Shown: positions 38,193 through 49,989, counted from the stretch's first letter. The stretch is 64,000 bases of DNA from Poecilobothrus nobilitatus (GCA_947095535.1 OX352773.1:211130093-211194092), one strand, 5' to 3'. Numbers and translations are program-made. Notes: a model not told the origin generated them from the sequence alone.

Positions 38193-38454
38193 CATCTGCA
38201 AATTAAACTATTAAAAACTTATTTACTAGCTCGGATATTTTTTATTTTGTTTTTGCAATTTATTATAACATAATATAAGAAACTTGTGAATGTGGAAATT
38301 AAAATATTTAATTTTTTTAAGCTATTTGTAATTTATTTTTGTTTTATTAAATACCATACTGGTAGGATGGTTGATATGATGGTTTCAAATTCTGGACAGG
38401 TTAAAAGCATTATTAATTGCAAGGAAAATTATTAAAAAAGTATATTTTCCTTAA

Positions 38455-38765
38455 CATATTCGCCTTTCTACCAAATATATAATACAAATAAATAATATAT
38501 AATCCAATATATTATATAAAGCAGAAAGTGTGTTTGTTTGTTTGTTTGTTAATTATGCATTCCCACAGAGTATATCCGATTCGAACCAAATTTTGTAAGA
38601 ATGTTCTTATGAAGCTGGAATGTTCCATACACTATATTATTTTTGGTTCGTTAATCCGCTTTAGCATCAGAGTCTGTTTAACACTTTTATCCTATCTATA
38701 CTGCTCCGAAAGGACTCCGTTGAATTGATATGATTCGGATCCATTAATATGATCCGACATACTGA
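38455..38765 (+). repeat. Dispersed repeat fragment with (GTTT)n motif
   Basis: It contains ATATAAAGCAGAAAGTGT, then (GTTT)4, CCGATTCGAACCAAATTTTG, TAAGAATGTTCTTATGAAGC, and a GC-richer tail with paired GGATCCATTA / GATCCGAC blocks. Part of it matches 8615-8645 (GGAACCAAATTC...GGAATGTTCATTTGAAGC). The class is unknown. Confidence 0.45.
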
Positions 38766-38909
38766 CTTGTATTACATAAGCATAAGAAATGATTTTAAAA
38801 TTTTAGCTTATTGAATGGTCTTCTTAATTGTTGAAATAAATAAAAAAAAAATAAAAAGTACAAACATTAATTTATGATTCGTCCAGTAGTTTACATACAA
38901 ATAATGTGA

Positions 38910-39775
38910 TATATAAAGCATTTTCTGGTCAAATTCAGGTATTTATTAAATATTCTCAGGTATTTACTAAATATATGCAGATTTTTACTAATAATATTCA
39001 GATATTTACTAAATAACTTCAGATTTTTATTTCTGGAATTCAGAGTTTTACTAAATAAATTCAGATTTTTACTAAATAAGTTCAAATTTTTACTAAATAA
39101 GTTCAGATTTTTGTTTTTGGAATTCCGATTTTTACTAAATAAATTCAGATAATTTTTTTGATTCAAAAATTGTAAAAATTAAAACTTTTCTATTGATAAA
39201 CAAATAAAAATTCTTTAAAATATCGACTTGTCTCACTTTGGTAGGTACCAGGTAGGGTAACATTAACATTGATCAAATAAATTGATTAAAACCACAAACT
39301 TTCACTGGGGTTATTCAAACTTTGACCACCTATTTTCTCATAGTTGATTAAAACCATTAACGTTGACTTAATTTTGCAAAAATTTCTACTTTCCAGCTAA
39401 AAAGTACCTACTTTAGTTTTTATTACACTTTTAGTGTTAAAAAGTGTTCAAAGTTGGATAAGTCGACGGTAAATGTTTTTCAGAATGTTTGCATGTTTAT
39501 CAATAAAAAGTTTTTAATTTTTACTTATTTTTGAATTAAAAATATTATCTGAATTTATTTAGTAAAAATCGGAATTCCAAAAAAAAAACCTGAAATTATT
39601 TAGTAAAAATCTGAATTCATTTAGTAAAACTTTGAATTCCAAAAACAAAAATCTGAACTTATTTAGTACATACCTGAATATATTTAGTAAAAACCTGAAT
39701 ATAATTAGTAAATACCTATGAATAATTAGTAAATACCTGAATTTGGGCAGAAAATGCTATATACACATTGTCCAG
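38910..39775. mobile_element. Foldback-like element with tandem-repeat inverted arms, copy 1
   Basis: The left arm (38910 to about 39240) starts with AAAGCATTTTCTGGTCAAAT and continues with about ten diverged ~20-bp units (TTCAGATTTTTACTAAATAA). It then has GTAAAAATTAAAACTTTTCT and ATTGATAAACA. The right arm (about 39455-39775) has the reverse complements in mirror order (TTTATCAATAAAAAG, then CTGAATTTATTTAGTAAAAA units, ending GGCAGAAAATGCTATATA). A ~210-bp spacer separates them. Inverted termini made of short direct repeats are the hallmark of foldback elements such as Drosophila FB. A 91-codon minus-strand ORF with NLFSK repeats is only a read-through of the array. Confidence 0.75.
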
Positions 39776-40229
39776 CTAACGAAAAATTTCTGAACAAATT
39801 TGGAAAAAGCTACAAGAAATGCATACACCAATTAAATTAAAATAAAGCATGAAATGTGTGTTAACGATATAAATTAACACAAATCTAAAATTTAATAAAT
39901 AATAAGAAAATATCAGATTTTAAGAAAAAATTGAGAACAAATAAGAATCAGTACAAAATATTTCTAAAAAAAAAAAAACTTTACGCTTTAACTGTTGTTA
40001 GTGTCAGTGTCAGGTTTGCAAAAAAAATTACTGTAATTATGATAGTATAGCATCTGACACGAGTAATTTAAAAAAAATTAATTGTAGAACAACTGCAACA
40101 AATTATTTGAAGGAACCTAGAAATGAACCTAAAACTTATTCAGAACTTCTGATAGTAAAACAAAAAATTCCTAAAACATTCTGAATTTAATTAAAATTTC
40201 ATAAATCGTTTTTATATATATAGAGAGCC

Positions 40230-40612
40230 CTTAATTTTGCAAAAATTTCTATTTTCTAACTTAAATAATTACATACTTTAATTTTTATTACACTTTTAAT
40301 GCTAAAAAGTGGTCAAAGATTTAGACAAGTCGACGACAAATATTTTAAAGAAATTTTACATGTTTATCAATAGAAAAGTTTTAATTTTTACAATTTTTGA
40401 ATCAAAAAAAATTATCGGAATTTATTTAGTAAAAATCGGAATTCCAAAAAAAAAAAACTGAAATTATTTAGTAAAAGTCTGAATTCATTTAGTAAAACTC
40501 TGAATTCCAAAAACAAAAATCTGAACTTATTTAGTAAATACCTGAATATATTTAGCAAAAACCTGAATACATTTAGTAAATACCTGTATGTGACCAGAAA
40601 ATGCTATATAAG
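40230..40612 (+). mobile_element. Foldback-like element, solo right part (copy 2)
   Basis: This repeats the spacer end and right arm of the element at 38910-39775 in the same orientation. It runs from TTAATTTTGCAAAAATTTCT through AGACAAGTCGACGAC and TTTATCAATAGAAAAGTTTT to the ~20-bp units, ending ACCAGAAAATGCTATATA. The corresponding copy-1 segment is about 39366-39775. The left arm is absent next to it, so it is either a deletion derivative or part of a compound structure. Confidence 0.7.
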
Positions 40613-41340
40613 ATTTACATTAATTATACGTAAAAAAAATTTTACCTTACATATTATTAAATTTGACATATTTTATTTAATCGCAACTCTTTTTATGTTG
40701 GCCAGCATGATTTTAATTTCCTTTGTTTTTCTTTTTAATTTTTTTTTTTTTCAAATTTATTTTTGTTTTTAAATATGTTTTTTTTTTTTGAAATATAAAA
40801 CATTTGAAACTGTTTTTTAATTCTTGTGCTAACATATTTCATGATTTTGATTTGATTTATTTTCAAAAATATGGCGTCAACAAAAAAAAAAATTATAACA
40901 AAAAAGAAAAAAAAGAAAATTAAAAAAGCAGACAAAAGTTAAAGTTGAAATGGAAAAAAAAGATAATAATAGACGACAAGGAAAATATTTATTATTGCAA
41001 TTTGAATATTTAAAAGAAAGAAAAAAAAAAAATTGTTTAATCAAATGATTTACTATTGTTACTTTATTATTAATGAAAATAAATTATTAAAATATAAAAT
41101 TCTAAGTTAATTTTAATTTAAAAAAATTTTTTATACTTTTCCGTGTTGTTTTTTTTTTTGCCAAATACAAGTAAATCTATAAATTAGTAAATTTAAACAG
41201 AGAAAAAAGAAAAGAATTGCCTTTTTCGAATTTCTGTTATATAATATTTTTGTTGAAATTTTCTAATTTTCTAAATTTTCATTCTTTATAAAATTAAAGT
41301 ACCAGAAGGTATTATTTTTTTTTTATTTTCTTATTATTCT

Positions 41341-42222
41341 GACTCATGGCGCAGTGGTTAAGTCGCCAACCTTTCAATCGAAGGGTCTTGGATTCAAACC
41401 CCGGTCAGGTCATAAATAAAAAATATGTAGTACTTTTATATCGTAATAATGTACATCGTATAATTAATAGTAGTAATAATAACATTAATAATATTAATAA
41501 TAATAATAATAGTAATAATAATAAGGCGTTATATACTGCTGCATGTTGTAATTCACGGATGGCGCTGACTCTGTAGTAAAATAATAACAATAAAAACAAT
41601 AACAATAATAATAATAGTAATAATAATAATAATAGTAATAATAATTATAATAATAATAGTAATAGTAATAAAAACAATAACTATAATAATAATAATAATA
41701 ATAGTAATAATAAAAGCTGCTACAGTAGAGCCATCTTTGGTTATGGTTATGTCATGCAAGTAAGGTGTTATATACTGCTGCACGTTGTAATCCACTGATG
41801 GCGCTGACTCTGTAGTAAAATTATAATAATATTAATAAGAATATTAATACCAATAATAACAGCCGCTACAGTGACAGTGGGGGTTGCCTTCAATAATTAC
41901 CTCATGTAGTAATATATATACTACTACTACATGTTGTAACTGTTGTGACGGCTTTAGTCACTGTTAGCAAAATAATAATAATAGGCGGATTCATTGTTTC
42001 CTTACAGTCCCACTCCCAATTCAATGTTTCCGTATCCATTTTCCTATCCTTTCCTATCCCTACTCCCTAGCCAATATACTGCGTTCGCAGGTAAGGGTTT
42101 CATTCCACTATATTGGCTAAAGGGGGAGGTGGGTTTAGTCAGTAAGAATCTGACACTACCAAGGGGAAATTCTTGGTGTCTTTGGAAGATTCCCACCTCC
42201 CTTAGGAAAAAAAAAAAAAATT
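41341..42222 (+). mobile_element. SINE-like composite, family 2, full-length candidate with (AAT)n expansions
   Basis: It opens with a tRNA-like head at about 41341-41412: box A TGGCGCAGTGGTTAAG, an anticodon-like arm CCTTTCAATCGAAGG, and box B-like GGATTCAAACCCCGG. Then come three related units (TATATACTGCTGCATGTTGT, GGATGGCGCTGACTCTGTAG and variants) separated by (AAT)n/(AAC)n tracts. The conserved 3' body has CAGTCCCACTCCCAATTCAA, TAGCCAATATACTGCG, GTTTAGTCAGTAAGAATCTG and ACACTACCAAGGGGAAATTC, and the element ends in an A-run. The body recurs at 48601 (+) and 58627 (-). Whether the head and body form one transcription unit is inferred from adjacency. ORFs here are by-products. Confidence 0.65.
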
Positions 42223-42833
42223 ATTAAATATGTATACAGAATTGTCAACATCGCCATTCTTATCATAGAATATATTAATCCTTCAGATAGAATAAAACCT
42301 AACATTAAAATTTTTTACAAAATAACGCTGTCATGTTACGATATTGCGTATAGCTTGTTACATTACTCTAAAACTATTTACGTTCTACTAATCTTGTAAG
42401 CTTTTCGGTGACCGAGACATTTACAAATTTAACACTCATAAACTAAAATTTCTGCAACACAATTACTTTGTATTTCATCAAATTGTTTGATTTGATCATA
42501 GATACTTTGTCTTATTGTAACTTATTGTCTAACGAGATTTTACATAACATAATTTCACATTTATTATAGTTTTATATTGAAGAACGAGAAAGAGTGTGTC
42601 AACTCTAGGAAACGCGACATGAATATAATATATTATACTGTTTTTATGAAATGTAATAATATTTTAAAAAATTTAAGATTTCAAGCTTAATTAAGTACTG
42701 ACATATATTTATATAAATTTCAGAGTTAACTACAGTTATTCGGTCTCTTTCAGCCAAACCAATCAAATTTTACAAATAAAGTTGTTGTCATAAAACTTGA
42801 TAATCTTTTACAAAATTTAAGATGCTTCTAGGG

Positions 42834-43107
42834 GCTTCGGTAGCCTTGTGGGTAGGCGTGTGGCGTATTAACCGAAGGAGTGTGGGTTCGATCCCTGCAC
42901 AGGTTGTAAGTGTTTTTTTCTTTACATACCCCCCTTACGACCAAATATAATGTAAATATATAGTATATAATATAAACAAAATAAATAATATTAGTATATA
43001 TAAATTAATAATAGTATAAAAACCTATAATGGCCTTTAATAGCCGATGGTTCAATAATATTGCATTACATTTATGTATGTAATATTAATATAAAATAAAT
43101 AAATAAG
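42834..43107 (+). mobile_element. tRNA-derived SINE, family 3, copy b
   Basis: The tRNA-like head is GGGCTTCGGTAGCCTTGTGG, GTAGGCG...ACCGAAGGAG, and TGGGTTCGATCCCTGC, giving good box A and box B matches. The body holds TAGCCGATGGTTCAATAAT and ends in (ATAA)n. The acceptor ends do not pair, so it is not a functional tRNA. The 3' part matches 11865-12010. It is distinct from family 1, which has a different body and tail. Confidence 0.7.
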
Positions 43108-44207
43108 ATGCGTCTAACTTTTTCAAAGTATCAAGATATAAGCATATTATAAATTTCGGAACTATGCGAAACTTTTCTGTTAGATTGACCAGAAGTCATT
43201 AGTATAAAACTTAACTTCTTTTCATAAAATATCCAGTTTAAATGCACTGAGTTACGCTCATTTAAAAAAAAGAAATTGTATGACTGCTATTCAAACCCAT
43301 CAGCCAAACTCATTCCATTTTTAATAGCACAACAACATTTATTTATAAATATATAAATAAAAATGAAAATGTAAAATTTTCAGAATTTTAGCTTTATTAT
43401 TTTTTGAGTTATTATGCGGACGCACTCATCTAAATCGAATTAAAATTCAATCATATTCAATCATATGCAAACATATATTTAATATACTTTTCCATATCTC
43501 TTTCGTTTCCTTTAAGGTATCACAATCGTAATAGCAAATTTATCCTTCTATTATCCTTATTACGCTTGAACAATGTTCGTACGGAGTACTGGTACAATCA
43601 TCTGCGGAAGTGATTTAAAAATGATTGATTCAACTTCTTTAAAATTTATAAAATTTATAATTTTTAAGGTGTTAAATATAATGTGTAACTTTTAAAATCT
43701 TATATATAAAGTATTCTTTGTGCAAAAAATCGTGACATGACATTTTAATAATAATTGCAGATCTGTTGTAACTACAGAGAAATTTCTAGGATCCTCCTGT
43801 TTTTCTTTTTGTTCAAATCGAATAAGTTATGATGGGCTTATACTTTTTGTTACTTTGATTTTTTTGAACTGAACCGCTTTATAATTAAATAGAGAAAATG
43901 TAAACAATAGATTTATAGGCCGAATAACATAATAGCTATCAAAATTTTTTGTTTTGTACCAAAACTTAAATAAAAAAAAAAATAAACAAAAAAACCTTTT
44001 TTTTTTTAATTTTATTTTTGGCTTTGTATTTTTTTATTTTTTAAAAAATTTTTTATACTCTGTTCATATTTTATGTTTTTTTTTCAAAAATCTTCAAAAT
44101 TAAATTCAAAATAATTCAAAACTAATAAACAATGAAAATATTTTAAAATTTTAAAAAAAACCTATTATTTAAAAATTCTATCAGTTAATCAAACTAATTA
44201 ATCAATA

Positions 44208-44765
44208 ATGGAAAAAAGGACATTAATATCTGTTTCTCAAATAGATGATTGTGTGGGTTTTAATGAAAATATTCTGCAATATAATACAATTCCTCCAGAC
44301 AATACGAATGCAGAACCTTGTTGTAGTAAATCCAGATTTAATGCTACATCACTTGAATCTGGACAATTAGAAATTGAAGAAAATTTTAACAATAAAGAAA
44401 TTTTTCCACAATATCATACCGGAAGTCAAACAGTAAAAAACAATAATTTCTTTAAACATAAAAATGTTCGAAATCCACTTTTTCGATATAATCCGCTTAA
44501 TTTTGTTCCAAAATCTGAAATAACTTCATTTAAAGGAAAAAAATACAATGAACAGAATCTTAGCAATATTAGCGTAAATGATGTTAAGCTAAAAAGAACA
44601 CCTTCACCTCAAACTGAGGAACATCGCGAAACATTGGATTATATTCGTCATATAAGAAAAAAGTGTTTTAAGCATGATTCAAAGTTTAATGAACCAAAAA
44701 ATATTGAAAGGATACAATATGATAGTGTTATTAAAAAAAAAGAACGCCAAGAAACATTTAAATGA
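44208..44765 (+). CDS. Intronless nested ORF, unknown 185-residue protein
   Basis: This is the only intronic ORF whose composition looks like protein and not AT-rich noise. It uses varied codons with few homopolymer runs. The ATG has A at -3 and G at +4. The predicted product is hydrophilic, with no signal peptide, membrane segment or domain recognised. It contains NPLFRYNPLNFVPKSEITSF, a TPSP site, and a basic/acidic C-terminal region (YIRHIRKKCF...IKKKERQETFK) likely to be helical. After the TGA stop the same frame continues for 20 codons with the same character (EEIRRLLSKEIIHTSYLIKR) to a second TGA at 44826-44828. AATAAA-type signals follow near 44878 and 44960. It could be a small nested gene or a retrocopy that has acquired a stop. 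Confidence 0.5.
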   Translation: MEKRTLISVSQIDDCVGFNENILQYNTIPPDNTNAEPCCSKSRFNATSLESGQLEIEENFNNKEIFPQYHTGSQTVKNNNFFKHKNVRNPLFRYNPLNFVPKSEITSFKGKKYNEQNLSNISVNDVKLKRTPSPQTEEHRETLDYIRHIRKKCFKHDSKFNEPKNIERIQYDSVIKKKERQETFK

Positions 44766-45299
44766 GAGGAAATTAGAAGGCTATTAAGTAAAGAAATAAT
44801 ACATACATCATATCTGATAAAAAGATGAGTTGGTTTTTAAACTATAGGAAATCTTAAAATCATTTTTAAGAACAGAAATAAAATAAAACACTAATTACAA
44901 GAAGTGGATCCGCCATATTAGTTTTGAAAGACTTTTGAAAATGATATTGTGATTTTTTAAAATAAATATACATATTTATTTTCGGAAATTTTTATTAGTT
45001 TTTTTTTTTTTTTTGTTTAAGACTTACTTTAGATGACTTGGACAAAATTTTGCAGAAGAATACAAAATTATGGATGTTGTTATTGATTATAATTTAAATA
45101 ACTTGTGAAGAAAGTTACACAGTATAATAAATTTGTTATTAGGTTTGTGTTAACTTACAGAAGAGAAAATATAGATATGATAAAGTATATCAATAGCTTC
45201 TTATTCAATTTATGAATCGATTATAAAAAATAATTGAGCTGCTGGATTTCCGAAATTTTTATCATTTCATTGTTATAAAAATGTCAGTTTCATTATTGA

Positions 45300-45700
45300 A
45301 GTTGAATAAATTCGACCGACAAATTAGAATAGTTGCTATACAACTTTTATATGACCGTAACTGAGGGTATATAATATCTGAAATTTTTAAGTTTTTCGCC
45401 AATGGCCAAAATTGCCAAATATTTCATTAGTCTATTGTAATAGGATCGGGTATAGTTACGAAAGTTTCATGCTTAATTTGTTTTGTACTTGGAAAAAATT
45501 AGATATCTGAAAATTTGTAAAAGGTTGTTTTATGACCAAAATTTCTGCAAAATTTGATTAGTTTAGCGCAACGGAATCGATTAAGGTTATACAACCCCTG
45601 AAATTGACATAAATATCTCTCAGTACTTAATTAAGTTAGATATATTAAATTTTCTAAAAGATGAGCTAATTTTTATACCAGATTCATTTGAATTTCTTTA
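45300..45700 (+). repeat. Degenerate dispersed repeat fragment
   Basis: Phrases shared with 9690-9850, 17090-17350 and 48415-48600 include GTTGCTATACAACTTTTATA, TCTGAAAATTTGTAAAAG and AAATATCTCTCAGTACTTAA. A central GTAATAGGATCGGGTATAG echoes the left end of the helentron-like element (ATAGGATCGGGTATA). It is probably old remains of that superfamily. Confidence 0.4.
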
Positions 45701-46477
45701 AAAATTTATTAATAGATCCCGTAACGCACAAAAAAAAAATCTTGTGTTTTCTAGATTTTTATTAATAAAATTTTTTAGAAGTACCCAACCGCAACATTTT
45801 TAAAATTATTTTCTATGCCTACGTATATTAATTTCTTTTTCTTTTTTTTTTTAGTTTAATTTTTGATTAGTTTTTTATTTGGTTTACATTTAAATGATCA
45901 GTATTTCCTGACAAAATCATCACAAAAAATGCCTAGCGCTCTCATTAAACATATTTCACCTGAATTTAACGTATTTATATTTATAAAATGATAGCAATGA
46001 TGCAAATAATCCTATAAGACATCATGTGATACACATGATAAATATTAAAAATATGTTAGTACAAAAAAAACCGAAATAATATAAACAATAATATAAAAAA
46101 TCAAAAATTTTTAATTTCTTAAAAATTAATTAAAAAAAAAAAAAAAAACTAAATTATAAATGAAAAAATAATCAAAATAAGTCTTAAAAAAAAAAATGTA
46201 ATATTAAAATTAAATGCCAAAGTTTATGGAGTTAGTAAATTTTTTAAGTAATTAAATTTTTTTTTATATTAATTCCTTTCAAGTTAATTGGTAATTTTTT
46301 TTATTGCTTTTCTTAGTAAAAAATTGTTTAATTTAATATCTCTTTATTTCCGTAATAATCCAATCTAAACCAACATTTGTATAAAAATAAACATAATAAG
46401 TTGATGACCAGTTTTTTTTTTGTACATGCCAATAAAATGATTAAAAACGTCAATAATTATTTTCGAAAAAATGATAC

Positions 46478-46640
46478 CTCACCAATCGCGCAGTGATTAG
46501 TCACCGATCAGTGATTGGTCACTGAGTAATTAAATTATCGATCTTTCACTCATATGTATAATATCTAGTTCAAACCACGTCCTGATAATCTCTAAATAAA
46601 TAATACAAACATATAAAATTAATATTAGCATTTATTATGA
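46478..46640 (+). mobile_element. Degenerate head of SINE-like family 2
   Basis: CAATCGCGCAGTGATTAGTC corresponds to the box A of the head at 41341. Further on, TTCAAACCACGTCCTGATAA matches TTCAAACCCCGGTCAGGTCA, and TAAATAAATA follows in both. An imperfect palindrome (AGTGATTGGTCACT) has replaced the anticodon arm region. Confidence 0.5.
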
Positions 46641-46814
46641 TTACCTCCTAGCGGAACAGAATCAAAAAATTTTCTATATTTAGAATATTTAGTAAAAATC
46701 ATTTTTGAACGGTGTCTATAGTCCATAAAAAATTTTAAGCTTTAAAGTGAAATCCTGACTATTAAAATATTGTCTCATTGTCAATTAGGAAAAAAAATTT
46801 TATAACTTTACGAT

Positions 46815-47000
46815 AGTCTCAGGTATATTAAAGATGTTGCTCCGTTTCTAACTTCTCGAAAATATCCGATAGATACAGATATAGTGTATGGATTGGATCA
46901 GAATCGAAAAATTAGTCGATTAAGCTTCGTATGTACGATACGATTCGGAGGGAAGGCCGTCAGTACGATAGCTCGATATTTTTGGATGAATTTCAAGGTT
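46815..47000 (+). mobile_element. Degenerate 5' fragment of the helentron-like family
   Basis: TAAAGATGTTGCTCCGTTTC, TAACTTCTCG, GGTATGGATTGGATCAGAA-like sequence and AGGCCGTCAGTACGATAGCTCG follow the order of the intact element (ACTCCTCCGTTTGTAACACC, GGATCGGATCAGAAA, CGTCAGCACGCTAACTC). It is short and old. Confidence 0.5.
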
Positions 47001-47216
47001 CGGGTAAAACTAACCTGTCTCACGCCGATCTAAACCCAATTCACGTTCCCTTGAATGGGTCAACAATCCAACTCTTGGTGATATTATTGTGTCATATTGT
47101 GTGTAAATTGTATGGTATATAAATAGTATAGGAATAAATATAGCTGAGAAATAAGTATAAGGTGTACATATTTTGTGTACCATAAGAAAAAATTAATGAA
47201 TGAAATATTTAAAAAG

Positions 47217-47400
47217 TGGCCTCGGTGGCCTAGTGGGTAAGAGCGTATAAAATACGCTGAAAATAGCGAGGGAGTGTGGGTTCGAACCCACACACGCCGT
47301 AAGCGTTATTCACCCTTACGAAATTTTCAACCACAGCTGAAAAGAAAAGACTGTATAATTTCGTTGTCACATTTATTTTTTTATCAAAAATTAAAAAATA
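47217..47400 (+). mobile_element. tRNA-derived SINE, family 1, best-preserved copy
   Basis: This is a clean tRNA-like head: GGCCTCGGTGGCCTAGTGGG with box A, a stem GCGTAT/ATACGC, and a perfect T-arm palindrome (GTGTGGGTTCGAACCCACAC). The body has GCCGTAAGCGTTATTCACCC, TTACGAAATTTTCAACCAC and GAAAAGAAAAGACTGTATAA, then an A/T-rich tail. It is probably the youngest of the four family-1 copies here, because box B and the stems are intact. Confidence 0.85.
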
Positions 47401-48600
47401 TGCATATATATGCATATTAAATGAAACTTTTACTACAAAACAACGAATATATGCAACTTTTAAACAAATATGTATGTATATGAAACTACAAAACCATTTC
47501 ACTACCATTTTACTACAATGCATGCAATATATTATGTAAAATATATTATTATAATATACATATTATTATGTTCATATCTCCATACAACGCAATTTTTGTT
47601 TTTAAATATATTTTTTTTTTTTGCTTGAAATGATTGGGTCAAGGCTTGAGGTAGCTATAAACAATTATATACCATTTTTATAGTTATTATGGGTTATTAA
47701 TGGGTTGGTATTTAAGAGTTGACAAGGGAATTTTATTCTTCCTCATTTTTGTTTAACATATCATTAATTTAAATTTCATCTTAAAAATAGATCTTACTGT
47801 ACATAAATTTAAATATTCTCTGTAAGCTTAATCTAACTTAAATTCATCCAGGTTGATTGGTTCAGCTTGATTTATAGCTTTTATTAAATAAAAATTTATA
47901 TTATAATCCATTTTAATTCCCGAAGCAAAATTTTGAACATTATTAATTGATTGAAATTTTCATTGAATTTTGGTATTAAATATTTTCGAATAAATGAAAT
48001 ATTTAAATTATATAACCTAAATATCCAAAAAGTAATTTTAGAGTGGTATCGTTGTGGTATCTTTAAAGAGTCTTCAGATAGTTTCATTCAGGTTTCATTC
48101 AATAAGTATGTATGGAACTCGATTTTATTAATTAAAAGACAAATTTTATAAACATTATATTAATTAAAAGAATTTTATTAAAATAAATAGTTGTTGTGAC
48201 ACTTTTATAACCATACGAAAATATAGTTCTCTGCGACAATAATAAATTTGCCATTACCTTTGTGATACTTTAAGGAAGACAAGATACTAGATATGAGCAA
48301 GTATATTTTTACTCAGAATTGAATTCTAATTTGATTTAATGCTAAAAATATTGGAGCAAGGATTTTCAAATTATATTAAAATAAATAAAGTTTCATGCTA
48401 ACTGCAAAATTTATTCGGTTTAGCGCATCAGGTTCGGATAGCAGTCATACAATTGTGAAATTTACATCTCGGTAAAGTAAGTAAGGTCAGATATCTCAAA
48501 TTAGTGATTAATTTGAATTTTTATGGGAATAGCATATGATTGTGGCTAGTAGCCTAGAATTGACAGAGTCAACTCAACATTCTTCTTCGTTCTACCATGT

Positions 48601-48945
48601 ACCTCAGTGGGGATTGCCTTCAATAATTACCTCATGTAGTAAGGTGTTATATACTACTACATGTTGTAACTGTTGTAACGGCTATAGTCACTGTTAACAA
48701 AATAGTAATAATAATAGGCGGATTCATTGTTTCCTTACAGTCCCACTCCCAATTCAATGTTTCTGTATTCATTTCCTATCCTTTCCTATCTCTACTCCCT
48801 AGCCAATATACTGCGTTCGCAGGTAAGGATTTCATCCCATTATATTGGCTAAAGGGGGTGGTGGGTTTAGTCAGTAAGAATCTGACACTACCAAGGGGGA
48901 AATTCTTGGTGTCTTTGGAATATGCAAACCTCCCTTAGGCTAAAA
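48601..48945 (+). mobile_element. SINE-like family 2, 5'-truncated copy
   Basis: It begins TCAGTGGGGATTGCCTTCAA, and the rest is nearly identical to 41876-42220. That includes TACTACTACATGTTGTAACT, CAGTCCCACTCCCAATTCAA, TAGCCAATATACTGCGTTCG, GTTTAGTCAGTAAGAATCTG and the A-rich end. High identity implies a recent burst. It lacks the tRNA-like head. Confidence 0.8.
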
Positions 48946-49989
48946 AAAAAAGAAAAGAAAAAATTTTTTAAAAATTTACCGTAACAATATTGCGAATGTT
49001 AGCTGTTTAAAATGAAAATCATTATCTGTAATTTTTACATATATATATATACTTTAACTGGTGTTCAAATGTGTAACAATAGCCAATTGTCAATTTTTAA
49101 CCGCTTAAAACCATTTTAACCGAGGCGGAGTTTTCTGTTAAAAAAGCAGCGTCAATAAACTATATTCGTAAGATTAAGAGAGATAATTTAAAATGAAATA
49201 AGTAATTCTTGTATATTCTTGGTTGATATTAAAGTATTCAATATCATTAAGAAACTATACTATAGTTGTTTCTTTATGCTAATATCTTAAAAAAATGAAA
49301 AAAAATGTTTCTTAAAATTCTATAAAATGTCATTAAAGCATAATGATTATGTTACTAAATGATGTAAAGCACCCCTAATTTTTGAAAAAATGAGTAATTA
49401 AGACTTTTTAGCAGTACTTTGTATTGAATAAATCATGTGATTACACTGTTCATAGAAGAAGTAGTCGAAGAACATTATTCTTAGAATAAGCACCTAAAAT
49501 TTGTTTAATAGTTGGTCCTTCAAAAAATTAAATTTTTTTTTAATAAAAACATAATTAATTAAAATGTAATGGTTTCAAGAACACTGAAAAAAAATAAAAT
49601 TGTTTTGATTGAAATAAATAAATTACTTAGAATTATCCATTTTCATTATCATAAATATAATATATATGTATGTATATATATTAGATATATATATATATTT
49701 GTAAACCACATCAATTAAATTAAATTATTACAATTATACAAAAAATCTATGCTTATTTTTACCAATTTGATTTCATTCATATCCGGAATATGTAGTTTTT
49801 ATATTCTTTTTTTTTTTTTTTTGTTTGTTTTTATAAACAAATATAATTTTAATTTTTAAAAATTAATTTATTTTTTGTTTATTATTTTTCTATTAAATCT
49901 TCTTTAAATTTTAATTTTCTTAAAAATATATATTTTTTTTTTTTTTAAATTTCAAAAAAAAAATTTAAATAATTTGTTTATTGTTTTCA

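Noticed and set aside
38891..39166. 91-codon ORF with repeated NLFSK units
   Set aside because: It is a translation of the ~20-bp tandem units in the foldback-like arm. Mirror arms and copies show it is repeat DNA.
41341..41412. tRNA gene candidate
   Set aside because: The anticodon loop lacks the usual T at position 33 and the acceptor stem is poor. A decayed relative at 46478 and the SINE body downstream fit a SINE head better.
41994..42227. 77-codon ORF with aromatic and Pro residues
   Set aside because: It coincides with the SINE-like family-2 body, which is also found at 48601 and 58627 with the frame broken.
42834..42905. tRNA gene candidate with good box A and box B
   Set aside because: The ends do not form an acceptor stem, and the sequence continues into a shared SINE body with an (ATAA)n tail.
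46931..47122. 63-codon ORF after a GTACGATACG motif
   Set aside because: It overlaps a decayed helentron-like fragment, and no protein feature was recognised.
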